The notes: generated from the letters alone by a model not told the origin. A stretch of DNA of 26,451 nucleotides from Dipetalonema caudispina (GCA_013365325.1 JABVXV010000564.1:1-26451), one strand, 5' to 3'. Counted from the stretch's first letter, positions 11,001-19,564 are shown. A program made the numbers and translations.

Positions 11001-14000
11001 AGTCATTTTAACTAACATTGTAAATAATTCCAATATGAATAAAGCAATTATAAATTTTATTAATTATTGCTTTTTCTTTAGAAGGTATCATTTTTACGTG
11101 AATATTTAATAATGCTAATAATTTTGGAATAAGCATGAATAATTCATATGTAGACACAATGTTATCGCTTTCAAATTTTTCATATTTGAAATTTACCATT
11201 TTATAAAGAAGATAAGTAAGTTAAAATCTATGAAAAGTTAAACATACGTACAAAAAAGAAAAATTAAACTGTCATTCATGAAATATTATAAAGAGATTTC
11301 TTTTATCTTCTGTTTTAAGCAGCAATGGAACAATACCTAATAATGTACCGTATATCACGGATCCGAAATCGTATATTCGAGCATATGCAACACAAACACC
11401 AGCTTATACTGTAATGGACTTACCACAAGACGCTTATCAGACTGTTAACAATAATTACCATAATATAGAACGACGCACGCCAAACAGTAATATCAATAAA
11501 TCTTACCAATTTATTAAGGAACTTCGAGATCAAAGTACTTATACGTAGCAATTTTTTTTTTCCTCCATTTAACTTGTCATTAAATGTGGCATATATTTTA
11601 ATTATTTCAAGTGGTTAGTTTAAAATAAAAAGAATAAAATGAATAAATTGAAAAATTCGATGTAATGAAAATTAGGGATTTTCATTTTTCCATCATATTT
11701 ATAATTTGATGATGAGGATGATATAATGCATTCACAGTCTTTTTTTTAGTCCCTTTGATTTTAGAGAAAGGATAGATTAATGGAAATTAATTTCAAAATA
11801 TTTTCTTGTTAACATTTGAAATGAGTGGTTAATAAAAATAAATCAAATAAGTTTCCATGTAAGCGGAGGAAAATTAACGTTTATTAGAAATAATAAATTT
11901 AGAAGAAAATTAATATATTAGAAAAAAGCATCCTGAAATTTTGCCAATTCTTCGATTATACATCAAATTATAGGTTTAACAAAAACGCAACGTATCGCAA
12001 ATCAATTCCAACAATCACAACTTCGTAATCTACCAGCACCACAAAGCATGGGAAGTATCTATGAAGTAAATTCATATTTTCTTTTTAAAAAAATTTTTTA
12101 TTGAAATAAATTGCAAAAAGTCAATAGTTCCGTTTATAATCAATTTGTCATCATTTAAAAATTCAAAAAAAAAATTTAAACAATACATTAGAATTCTTTC
12201 ATTTCTTTTCTCATTTAATTACATCAATTTTTATAGCAAAAGGAACGTCTTGGCCGTGATCAGATCGATTCACTGATTCGTGACATGGAATGGAAATTAA
12301 AAACCGGTAGAGAAGGTAATATTCGTTTTTTTTTTCTAATTTTCCCATAAGATTTCTAAATTTTTCAAAATTTAAATGAGATTTTTTTTTTAAATCATAG
12401 AAAATGAATATGTCGTAATCTTCTCCCAGCGGGCTAATATACCTGTACATATCATATATATATAGTATGTGTGTGTGTGTGTGTGTATACCAAGAATATG
12501 GCATATAAATTAAACAATTTATTCATTCGATGTGAAAATTGAATAAAATAAATGAATACATTAATAATTAAATAATCAATAATAGTAATAATGTGAAGAG
12601 GAAGAATACGAATAAGAATAATATTAAAAGTATCCAGACATTTATCTCTTATAGTATTATCCATTTCAAGTTAATTTTCATATGTTTTAAAGCTATTTCC
12701 AAGCATATTTTACTATATTATTAACTTTTCAAAAGAAGTTTTACTTGATCAACTAACTAACAGATCAGCAATCATTACGCTGAATCCATTCATAAGTTAC
12801 GTTTTTGATCATTTAAATCACATCATGCTAACAAGCTAAGATGATATATATCTAAACAATATGTAACCCTTTTTCAACTCATCTCTTTATAATTTTGAAA
12901 TATTTATCAAATTCAAAAAATATTTGTGAATGTTTCATAATGTTTACATTTACTATCGAAAAAAAAAAAAAGAATTTCCTACCGTATGAAAAAAATTAAA
13001 ACGACCAGTCCTTACGATTGTCTTTGAATGAGTTATTGATTAAAAATTTATTAATGTTTAAAAAAGTTTTGATTTTCAGTCTTTTTTCTACAATGAAATT
13101 ACTATTGGAATAAAATCTTCACTTGTCGATATTTAACGATAAGACAATTATTTGCTTGAAGAAAATTTTTCAGTTTTGTTTATTTATGCTTGCATCAAAA
13201 ATTCTCGAACAATAACTTCTGACTATGTCTTTCTTCAAATATCATAAATTATCAATAAGTTGTATTTAACCAAGCTATTCTTATTCATCGTAAATATTTA
13301 TCTTTTCTTTATTTTGAAGTATTTTGAATGACAATTATGAGCAATGATTTTGGATGGCTGTTAATTCATAAAGATTATAAGGTTTTTTTAATGGATCGCA
13401 TAAATAAAGAAATAAAAATACACATAAGCACATATGTTTACTTAAATACTATACATCAAAATTTCCCAACAATGATTTCTAATTAGCAAGAAATGCACAA
13501 ATATTTTTCCCTCATTATACAATATTTTGCGAAACATTTCTAGTAGAGAATTTGTGTTTTTTCTTTTTTTTTTTTTTTTTTTTTTGTGAAATACTTACAA
13601 CAAAGCATAAAATTTCAATTTTTTTTTTCAATTATTCTTGTTCACTCTTCACCTTCTTTTCTATATGAAATTTTTTTAGTTTATTACAAACTTTTCTAGC
13701 TTTTTGAAAGATATCATCATCAATAAAATTAATATAAAAACTAGTTTTTCTTGTTTTGTTCATCAAAACTATTAATTTCTAACTAAGCAAATAAACAGTA
13801 GCAATTTAATAACAAAAATGATGGGACATTTATTTAATATTCAGATTTTTATTATTATCATTATCATTTTTGATAAAGTAAATGGAGAAATCGGGATCTT
13901 TCACTACTAATTATTAACATTTAAGGCAATAATTAGATTATTATTATTATTGGTATTTTTTATCAGACAGCATAGAATATATTATCGTTTAAATAATCAA

Positions 14001-15759
14001 ATATATATACACAGTTTTTTTTTTTTTCCTCTTGAAATTTTAAAGCGGTATTTATATTTTGTTAATTTATACATTTTTTAAATGCTTTCTTTGGGAAAAG
14101 TGATTAATTAATAAACAGATATATATATAACTAGAATATACCATTTAATTCTATTAATTCTGATTTTTCTTCAACTATTTCATCTATTGATTACCAATAA
14201 CAAATTGGATGTTGTTTAATTTCCACATTATTATTTCGGAAAATTTCATTAATTTTTTAATTTCTTAAAAGGAAAGAAAATACTTATCACTTTATTTTAG
14301 AAATAATGATGGTGTTTTGCGTTTGTAATCATCATCAGTACTTGAAAATGGAATAGTATGAGTCAAATTAATTTCATTTCACATCTCAAATTATTTACAT
14401 CTTTACGTCACATACTTAGAGAAATACTTTCTGGAAAAATCTAATTATCCATTACCATTAATAAATTGAAACGAATATGATCGTTTGTGTTATACAATAA
14501 TATCATTAGTTCGTAGTTGTCATAGAAATTTCAAGTTAACTGGAGATCTGAATTAAGATAGAATAATTTAATCAATTGTGAAATTGATGAAGGCGAATAA
14601 TAGCGAGCCATAAAAAGAGTTAAAGAAATGAGTCCAAGAATTGATGATCGAAAAAGAGTACAATGCATCCAATTTAAAATTGTGTCAAAATAAGTTGCTT
14701 GAGAAATTCTACGAAATTCTTAACTTTGACAAATATGTAAAAACAAACTTTTTTCTTCATATAATTTTCGTATTGTATAGTTTTTTTCTTGAAAATTTTA
14801 CCTTTAATCCTTTATTCTATCATCTTCGAACAGATAAAAATTTTACTTATAATTAAAAAAAATGCTTCATTTTTTCATCAAATTTTAGTGTAAATGATCA
14901 AAATGGGTTAACTGATAAATAATTAAGGTTAAACTGGGAGTATGCAATGAGTTTAAATGTTTAGAGGATGATTCAAGAGACTAATTAAGTAAGCTTGTAA
15001 AATTGCCCTTGCAAAGTTCCTATCATAGGCCGTATGTTTCCAATTAACTATTGATAGCACTTTTCCATTAGGCCTATTTATTTTAACTTCTTTTCCTTTC
15101 TCTGTATAAATTTTACTTTTCTTCGAGCAATATGATACTAATTACTATATGATACTGTATTGTGATGAATAATTCGTGTATCATTTTTACGACAACTCAA
15201 ATGACTTGTTTCTGTTCTTTTGTTCAACTTTTTAAATTAAAATGAAAATTATGCATATTATTGGTTTTCTCTTTCAATTTGAGCATTTTTTTTAGGTTGA
15301 ATTTAAAATTTTAAAAATTATAAGGCTGAAATTATAGATTTTTATGAAAAATGAAGCAATTTGGAAGATTTTCTTTTTATTACTCTACGCTTGTTTTTTC
15401 TTTTACGTTGAAATTTCAATGATGGTTTTTAGTTTTTAGTTTTTTTCTTTTTTTCTGTCTAAAAGAAGAGGAGAGAATAACAGTAAATGTAATTTTTGCA
15501 TAAAATAATAACAGTGAAATCCCGTACACATTCATTTATTTTGTTGATCATTTAAATTTTCATCTGATATACTTTATTTTTCACAAATAGCTATTGCTTC
15601 ACAGTTATCAAATTTTAATATTTCTATTTTACCTCATTTTTCTCTCTCTTTCTTCCATCCTTTCCTTAGTCACTTCTGCCCTTTCTTCCTCCTTCTCCTT
15701 CTCTTTTCCCTTCTTCTTTATGAATAAAATTCATCGAAAACAAAAAAGATAAGTTGGAG

Positions 15760-15797
<38 letters not shown>

Positions 15798-16503
15798 AAG
15801 GAAAGGGATTGATTTAAAAGAAAAGATAACAAAGAAAGATATAAATTTGATAAATAAGAGATAGTATGTGATAATATGAGGATCGTTAACAAAAGAAAAG
15901 AAGGATAAGAAGAAGATGGAATGAATATAATGAATTTTGAAATAAGAAAAGGTTTTTTTTTTTTAAAAAAATATAGAGGGAGAGAGAGAGGAAAAGAAAG
16001 GAGAGAAGTTTCGAGAAAAAAAAAATTTTATTTTCAAAGAGATTTAGGATAATATGGTGTTAAACAAAATTTAACATTAAAATGAGAGAGAGGAAAAGAG
16101 AGGTAAAGAGAGAAAGAGAGAGAAAGAGGAAGAGAAGATGAATATTAGGCATAATAATATAAACAAGTAATAGCGAGAAAGCGGCAAAACAGCAAGAATT
16201 CCTGTGCATTTCCCATGTCTTGATTGCACCTCCTATTGCTTTTTGATCGGATGGAATAAAGTTTAAGGCTATGTTGTGAAGTATATTTAGATTTAGTTAT
16301 AAGAGGCTTATTTGAATAGCGAAAAACGTTAGCCTGAAAGCCAGTATTTTCTCACCATCATTATCATCACCCCATTATTATTATTATTATTATTATCATT
16401 ATCATTAATATTATTATTATCATTATAAGCAGCAATGGCAACTCAACAAGAACAACAATCCGAAATTATACCTGGTTGGTCATTTAATTTATTTCAACAA
16501 TAA
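4964..16503 (+). CDS. Multi-exon gene for a Pro/Gln/Ser/Asn-rich protein of unknown function (overall model)
   Basis: Exons of the main model: 4964-5007, 6824-6931, 7480-7526, 8071-8231, 8348-8416, 10344-10501, 11320-11534, 11974-12065, 12237-12315 and 16430-16503. They join without a stop into 349 codons including TAA. Residues 1-66 are rich in Pro, Arg and Ser. Residues 67-143 are polar. Residues 144-195 are Gln/Ser-rich with an internal duplication. Residues 196-298 are Asn/Gln/Tyr-rich. Residues 299-324 form a charged helix-like block containing IDSLIRDMEWKL. I recognise no catalytic domain, transmembrane helix or signal peptide. The helix is loosely like the LD or zyxin/LPP N-terminal motifs, but no LIM domain is present, so I give no symbol. 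Introns range from 116 bases (intron 4) to 4.1 kb (intron 9). The reading frame of exons 2-5 is ambiguous, exon 7 may end the gene early, and exon 10 may splice onward. Existence of the gene is much more certain than its exact product. Confidence 0.7.
5008..6823 (+). other. Intron 1
   Basis: About 1.8 kb of AT-rich sequence between donor GTAAGT and acceptor CATTTTCAG. It holds T-runs at about 5202-5219 and 5331-5346 and the candidate alternative first exon at 6240-6274. A more GC-rich patch at 6300-6400 includes an imperfect stem-loop (CGGTTTC pairing with GAAACCG, with an inner TCACT/AGTGA stem). I see nothing else with coding character. Confidence 0.5.
6240..6274 (+). CDS. Candidate alternative first exon inside intron 1
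   Basis: An ATG after ACAAT opens MAKKAIRLQFE plus two bases (AC) before a possible donor, AAAC|GTATGA. The leftover phase is the same as that of exon 1, so joining to exon 2 at 6824 gives MAKKAIRLQFET followed by LIKGRRSR with no stop. Without splicing, the frame ends at TGA seven codons later. The patch is less AT-rich than its surroundings. Against it, the donor is weak and phase agreement has a one-in-three chance of occurring at random. Confidence 0.25.
6824..6931 (+). CDS. Exon 2: Arg-rich then C-rich exon with several usable frames
   Basis: The acceptor CATTTTCAG and donor ACC|GTATGA bound a segment that is clearly more GC-rich than its flanks. In phase with exon 1 it reads LIKGRRSRSYANIHDTYAEE, then WTRPRPLLLHPLYSL. 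A second acceptor 18 bases in (GCAG at 6841) would remove LIKGRR without changing phase. The last third is also open in another frame from an ATG at 6884-6886, giving MDAPPAPPPPPPLQST, and in a third frame. A weak alternative donor (GTCTAC) sits at 6925. Which frame is used downstream depends on the splice choice, or on whether the C5 run at 6892-6896 is the right length. Confidence 0.65.
7159..7221 (+). CDS. Candidate cassette exon, 21 codons
   Basis: A GC-enriched 63-base segment lies between acceptor TTTTTAAG and donor CATTCTACC|GTATCT. Its length is a multiple of three, so it can be included or skipped without changing phase. It is open in the exon 1 phase (RRFYHLAGGHLPIVTDKHIL) and in the frame that begins at the exon 2 ATG (SSLLSSGWRSSADSNRQAHS), but has TAG in the third frame. 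The last ten bases around its donor, TCTACC|GTAT, are the same as those of exon 2, which suggests exon duplication or a shared splice context. The acceptor is AAG rather than the usual CAG. Confidence 0.35.
7480..7526 (+). CDS. Exon 3: short Pro/Ala-rich exon
   Basis: A clean acceptor (TTAATTTTAG) and a strong donor (ACAG|GTAATG) bound 47 GC-rich bases. All three frames are open. In phase with exons 1-2 it reads AAQAHHSPAGRQDIT. The other frames read PPKPTTPRLDDKTLQ and RRPSPPLPGWTTRHY. The exon boundaries are secure, but the frame is not. Confidence 0.7.
8064..8231 (+). CDS. Exon 4: two competing acceptors choose the frame
   Basis: The donor ACG|GTAAGA is strong. There are two possible acceptors, TTACAG ending at 8063 and CACGCAG ending at 8070. 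From 8071, in phase with exons 1-3, the exon reads VAGLRKTEYGRSLQ and later RRYRPDGSFDVPMEGNQTG, and leads in phase to exon 5. From 8064 in the same incoming phase it hits TGA at 8114-8116. A second long open frame reads SRIYPMDDWTERINSCLDDI, with Trp and Cys residues that look like a folded or helical segment. GC content and CpG density are the highest in the gene. The main model uses 8071. Confidence 0.75.
8348..8416 (+). CDS. Exon 5: polar exon with two possible donors
   Basis: The acceptor TATTTTAG opens FYASPNDTRKPVPIRNVYRH and then SDA, ending at GCG|GTTCGT, phase 0 into exon 6. GC-rich, coding-like sequence runs right up to this donor, which favours it. An internal donor, CCC|GTAAGC at 8373, is a better match to consensus. 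It would return the other exon 4 frame (FMLRPMIP) to the same exon 6 phase. The two donors are 44 bases apart, so each restores one of the two frames. Confidence 0.65.
8417..10343 (+). other. Intron 5
   Basis: 1.9 kb of AT-rich sequence with T-runs, a TA/TG-repeat stretch at about 9461-9491 and a diverged tandem repeat at 9020-9210. The plus-strand frame at 8744-8962 is made of Phe-rich translation of T-runs and is not credible. No further exon was found. Confidence 0.55.
9020..9210. repeat. Diverged tandem repeat, period about 43-52 bases, three to four copies
   Basis: The landmark AATCYAAGCT recurs at 9061, 9104 and 9156. Around it are similar blocks such as GCCATTAAAATCCTTTCTAA and GGCATTAAAATATTTTTCAA. 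Copies differ by substitutions and short indels, so this is an old repeat. It lies inside intron 5. Confidence 0.6.
10344..10501 (+). CDS. Exon 6: Gln/Ser-rich exon with an internal duplication
   Basis: The acceptor is TTTTTTTTTAG and the donor CAAAG|GTAAAA. Only one phase is open, because the other two meet TAA within the first three codons. That pins exon 5 to end in phase 0. It reads LNNTTYTERSPFQQQ and then two copies of a 15-residue unit, SQTMPFSSYHSNQQQ and SQTTPFSSYQSNQQQ, ending YMSSQYQ plus two bases. The sequence is typical of a disordered, low-complexity region. The codons use more A and T than those of exons 2-5. Confidence 0.88.
10389..10478 (+). repeat. 45-base tandem duplication in coding sequence
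   Basis: Units 10389-10433 and 10434-10478 are the same length and differ at only two bases (ATG/ACG, CAC/CAG). The unit is 15 codons, so copy number can change without a frameshift. Confidence 0.95.
10502..11319 (+). other. Intron 6
   Basis: About 0.8 kb of AT-rich sequence between GTAAAA and TTTTAAG (or AAGCAG three bases on). The minus-strand frame at 11008-11199 overlaps it but has no coding features. I see nothing else. Confidence 0.6.
11320..11534 (+). CDS. Exon 7: Asn/Gln/Tyr-rich exon, the longest in the gene
   Basis: The incoming phase (AG|C) gives S(S)NGTIPNNVPYITDPKSY, then IRAYATQTPAYTVMDLPQDA, and ends YQFIKELRDQ plus one base. Two acceptors three bases apart (TTTTAAG|CAG|) add or remove one Ser. 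A donor at CAAA|GTACTT leaves one base, which fits exon 8 exactly (A|GT, Ser). If not spliced, the frame runs four more codons (STYT) to TAG at 11546-11548, so an early-ending transcript is also possible. The exon has clear codon structure with no stop over more than 70 codons. Confidence 0.85.
11546..11638 (+). terminator. Alternative stop and AATAAA signals after exon 7
   Basis: If the weak donor at 11535 is not used, exon 7 ends at TAG 11546-11548. AATAAA hexamers follow at 11624-11629 and 11633-11638, about 80 bases later, a plausible distance for a short 3' UTR. In DNA this AT-rich the hexamer also occurs by chance. Confidence 0.35.
11974..12065 (+). CDS. Exon 8: Gln-rich exon
   Basis: The acceptor AAATTATAG and donor GAA|GTAAAT bound GT plus 30 codons: LTKTQRIANQFQQSQLRNLP, then APQSMGSIYE. 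The incoming phase matches the one base left by exon 7 when spliced at 11535. It ends in phase 0, matching exon 9. The composition continues that of exons 6-7. Confidence 0.78.
12237..12315 (+). CDS. Exon 9: charged helical exon with an LD-like motif
   Basis: The acceptor TTTTTATAG and donor GAAG|GTAATA bound QKERLGRDQIDSLIRDMEWK followed by LKTGRE and one base. Residues 308-319 of the main model (IDSLIRDMEWKL) have the pattern acidic-x-hydrophobic-hydrophobic-x-x-hydrophobic, expected of a short amphipathic helix. The pattern resembles LD motifs of paxillin and the IDSL segment near the N-terminus of vertebrate LPP/zyxin proteins. That resemblance is by eye only. The codons are less AT-rich than in the surrounding introns. 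Confidence 0.82.
12469..12486. repeat. (GT)9 microsatellite
   Basis: Nine GT units follow a short AT repeat. On the minus strand this gives the Tyr-Thr-His frames that appear as spurious open frames at 12211-12664. Confidence 0.95.
15636..16140. repeat. Strand-asymmetric pyrimidine block followed by a long purine block
   Basis: From about 15636 to 15719 the plus strand is almost all C and T. From about 15750 to 16140 it is strongly biased to A and G, including a 36-base A-run at 15760-15795 and GAGAGA/GGAAAG stretches. The arms could pair in RNA, or the purine block could form triplex DNA. It is intronic in the model. Confidence 0.8.
16356..16426. repeat. ATT/ATC trinucleotide array against the exon 10 acceptor
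   Basis: Mixed ATT and ATC units run up to a few bases before the candidate acceptor at 16429/16432. The array takes the place of the usual pyrimidine tract, so repeat length could affect splicing. Confidence 0.9.
16430..16503 (+). CDS. Exon 10: candidate last exon
   Basis: After acceptor ATTATAAG (or AAGCAG three bases on) the one base from exon 9 completes Ala. The exon reads AMATQQEQQSEIIPGWSFNL, then FQQ and TAA at 16501-16503. An alternative donor, CCTG|GTTGGT at 16475, would end the coding part at 16474 with one base left and continue into a later exon. The Gln/Glu-rich composition fits exon 8. The exact same AAGCAGCAATGG context occurs at the start of exon 7. No AATAAA is close by (the first I noted is at 17301-17306), which is a mild argument for splicing onward. 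Confidence 0.55.
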
Positions 16504-16669
16504 TTCTATCCTACCAGAAATTTCATTTCTACACAATTACGCTAGGCTAATTACAAATGTATAATTACAATTATTTATCGTGTATAGTATGACATGCATG
16601 TATAATACAGATATGCATGCACAATTCTAATTTTTTACAACGAAACACATGTTATGTAAAAATCAGATA

Positions 16670-16978
16670 TACATGTTGTAAACATTCATTTGCACGTAAA
16701 ATACTGATATAAATGAAAGGATGCACATTCACGTATATTACACAAATGCACAATACCGTATGGATATGCACGTATCGTTGTGATTTTTTTTTTTTCTATT
16801 GCGATACATATGTACATAGATACATGTTGTAAACATTAATTTGCACGTAAAATACTAATATACATGAAAGGGTGCACATTCACGTATAATACATATTACA
16901 CAAATGCACGTACCATACGGATATGCACGTATCATTGTAACTTTTTTTTTTTTTTATTGCGATACATATGTACATAGA
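16670..16978. repeat. Tandem repeat, two copies of about 151 bases
   Basis: Copies 16670-16820 and 16821-16978 both start TACATGTTGTAAACATT and both contain TTTGCACGTAAAATACT, GTGATTTT- or GTAACTTTT-type T-runs and TTGCGATACATATGTACATA. Copy 2 has a 7-base insertion. A degenerate third part may extend to about 17050. The repeat is rich in ACGT, CACGTA and TGCA words. Confidence 0.92.
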
Positions 16979-17062
16979 ATACAGATATATTTGTTATAAA
17001 TGGGATATAGATCGATAGATACACGTATAGTATTGTGATTTTTACGTGATTGGCATGTAATA

Positions 17063-17065
<3 letters not shown>

Positions 17066-17101
<36 letters not shown>
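17066..17101. repeat. (AT)n microsatellite
   Basis: About 17-18 perfect AT units. It forms a perfect self-complementary stretch. Confidence 0.95.
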
Positions 17102-17104
<3 letters not shown>

Positions 17105-17441
17105 TTTGCAGAACGGAACTAAATTGATAAGGAAATAATAGTGTTCTACATTTTTACAGCATGTCAAAATGCGTTGCTTAGAGTAATTTAATTTACAGTC
17201 TAATATATCGAATTTTTTTTGCTGCATTATACTTACGAACCAATGTACTTTTAAACCTTTAAAAGGATTAAGATATGTATAGTATATTTCTTATTAGAAA
17301 AATAAATATACGTTGTCATATTGAGGTGGGGGGGGAGGGGAAATGTATAAAAATATATGCTTACTTAATAATTTGTATAATTTTTTAAAGTATATCATTT
17401 TATGCATAATGCATTTCTTATAGTATTTGTCATATTAAGTG

Positions 17442-17505
17442 AGGAAATGTTTATGAATATTCCAGTATACTTAAGGAAATGTTTATGAGTATTCCAATAT
17501 ACTTA
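17442..17505. repeat. 32-base tandem duplication
   Basis: Units 17442-17473 and 17474-17505 begin AGGAAATGTTTATG and end TATACTTA. They differ at two positions. Confidence 0.93.
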
Positions 17506-17946
17506 CTAAGTAATTCACAGTATTTTTCCCTCTACATACATAGTTTTTAAAATTTTACAGAAAAAAAATCATGATATAGCTTCTTTATATTTACAAATGA
17601 TTCATAGTATCAAATTTCTATTATAGTTTGCTAATGTAAAATAATACCTCGCATATGTTAATAATAGAAAAATGAATTAGAATTTAATTCTTGGTCCAAA
17701 TTTCCTAAAGCTAGAATCGGATTTATTTTTATCACTCATTTCAGAAATAGTACAATTGGTTATTTACAAATTTCAAATATACATATACATAACAAATTTT
17801 TTGCTTTCAAATGGTTTCCAAAAAAAGACAAATTTCGAGTGCTTTCTCATTTCTTTCCTTTTTTTTAAATTCTCTCTGGAGTTTCTGACAGCTATGCTAG
17901 ATTAGATATTTGTTTGATAAATCTGTTTATCACTTTTCTCATCCAG

Positions 17947-18061
17947 GCGTTTAGTTTTTTGTGAAAGTACAAGAGGACAAAAACGAATCAGCAAAATAGA
18001 CTTCCAAAATGATTATCCCACTTTACTTAATTTTTTATTCCCAAAAAAGGAAAAATTATAA
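17947..18061 (+). other. Weak exon-like segment ending in a stop
   Basis: A good acceptor (CTCATCCAG) is followed, after one base, by 37 open codons: RLVFCESTRGQKRISKIDFQ, then NDYPTLLNFLFPKKEKL and TAA at 18059-18061. The text has mixed amino acids and several CpG codons, unlike the homopolymer frames nearby. There is no donor and no recognised family. It could be an unlinked terminal exon, a gene relic, or chance. The incoming phase does not match the end of exon 10. Confidence 0.18.
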
Positions 18062-19423
18062 AGTTGCATGCTAACACAAGTTTCAAATTTCCAATTATTT
18101 GAAAGTGTTCCATAGGTTTTAATAAGTGTAAAATTGATAGAAGGAAGTAAAGGAAAAGAAATTTGGTAAGATTGGAAACTTTTTTTTTTTGGTTATACTA
18201 TTAAAACTATCATTACGTTTACTAATTAACAAGATCCTTAAGAATTTAGTCCTAATCATAAGAAGTAGTAAGATAAAGCTATTGTACCATTTAAATTTTG
18301 GTGAAAATTAGGTTGGAAATTGCCAAGCGAAATTCAAAAAATGGTTTGAGTTTCGATTGCTATAAAAAGTGACTGCAGTTTTTCTCCAAAAATTTGGTTT
18401 GAATTTTTTAATTAAACCGAAAATTATCAAGATTACCGATTACTAGCAAGAATACTAGCAAGAATCTTCTGGAAATTATAGGCTAACAATCTAATCATGA
18501 AAATGCATAGTTTCAAATGAAATTATAGCAGTTATATTCTTTTTCGCTCATAGCTGAATAAATCACGAAATGATTCGAAATATTTAAAAAAAAAGAAAGA
18601 AAAAAAAAAGGAAAATGAAAGTAAAAAAAAGATAACGAACAATATCGATAAATGATTATTATAGATAAGCTGTGATAAATATATTTTAATTTCATAATAA
18701 ATTAAGCTTCTCTCATATAAGACATAGTATAAATTTGCTAAGCAAAAAATGCTTTGAATATTTTTAAAATATAATCCTTTTAACATCTTATATTGTTGCG
18801 TCTTGGAAAATTTTTTTCAAATTGATAACTTATTTTTTTTTTTCCTGTTTGCATTTCCTTTAGCACAATATTTTCAGCTAGTGGTAATGTATTTTGCGAA
18901 GTAAAGCCCAGGAATGTATTGATTTTCACTTGAAAATAGATTTGGAAAATGTTGACAACTGTTAAGTATCATCAATTGAAAATATTGATATAATTGATTT
19001 AATCAGCAGATAATCATTTGAAAAGATAAATTTCATACCGCTATTAGTACTTCATTTCCCATGCAATATATTGCATTTCAAATTAATTAAGATAAATATG
19101 TATAATTATAATAATGGCAACAGGTTTCTTATCATTATCATAATTAATATGACTTGTAATCTTTGATCATCTTTGTCTACCTTATACTATCGAAAATATA
19201 GTAATTATTATCTTTAATACTTTTCCTTCTACTTGTTGAAATTGAAATTACTTACTAAAAGCATTTTTTTTTTCTCAATGCTTTATCCAAAAATAGTTTT
19301 GTGTAGTTTTTGTTACAAAATGTGACGTAGGAATTCGTCTATTTTTGTCATACGAAAAAAAAATGATGGAAAAAAGTAGCGCAAGGACCTTTCTCTTTCT
19401 CTTTTCTCTAATTTTTTTTTAAG
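18062..19423. other. AT-rich sequence, no gene seen
   Basis: No exon with both splice sites was found. A 12-base direct duplication (TACTAGCAAGAA twice) lies at about 18441-18465. Minus-strand frames at 18513-18786 are Phe/Ser/Tyr-rich translations of A-runs and were not called. Confidence 0.55.
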
Positions 19424-19564
19424 GGAGCAACAAAAAAAAAAGTGACAAATGATAAGAGAAATTTTAGCATTAATGATAATAATATAGATGAATTAAGTGG
19501 TTTAACCAAATTCGAGAAATTGCTAGAGGAAAGAAAAAAAAATCAAACAACCTTGAAAGCATGA
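19424..19564 (+). other. Candidate terminal exon, 46 codons
   Basis: After a pyrimidine-rich tract and acceptor TTTTAAG at 19423, the frame reads GATKKKVTNDKRNFSINDNN, then IDELSGLTKFEKLLEERKKN, ending QTTLKA and TGA at 19562-19564. The central part looks like a charged amphipathic helix. A second acceptor four bases on (GGGAG, exon from 19428) would match the one base left if exon 10 splices at 16475, so this could be an alternative 3' end of the main gene across a 3 kb intron. The evidence is splice context and phase only. Confidence 0.25.

Larger units (their letters stand above)
12316..16429 (+). other. Intron 9
   Basis: A 4.1 kb AT-rich intron, the longest of the main model. It holds an (AT)n(GT)9 repeat at 12454-12486, a T-run near 13567-13585, a pyrimidine-to-purine switch at 15636-16140 with a 36-base A-run, and an ATT/ATC array that runs into the exon 10 acceptor. 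The plus-strand frame at 14641-14856 has no splice context or recognisable composition and was not called. Confidence 0.5.
16504..17946. other. Repeat-bearing sequence downstream of exon 10, no gene seen
   Basis: This stretch contains a 151-base tandem repeat (16670-16978), an (AT)n array (17066-17101), a G-run (17324-17340) and a 32-base duplication (17442-17505). The minus-strand frame at 17042-17227 contains a Tyr-Ile run from the AT repeat and is not credible. It is either 3' intron or intergenic sequence. Confidence 0.6.

Noticed and set aside
12211..12664. Two minus-strand frames rich in Thr-His repeats
   Set aside because: They are translations of the GT/AT repeat and overlap real plus-strand exon 9.
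14641..14856. Plus-strand 71-codon frame in intron 9
   Set aside because: Asn, Lys, Phe and Leu dominate as expected by chance, and there are no usable splice sites in phase with exons 9 or 10.
12237..16503. LIM-domain protein identity (zyxin, LPP or paxillin)
   Set aside because: Only a short helix resembles these families. No Cys/His zinc-binding pattern is present in any exon, so no name was given.
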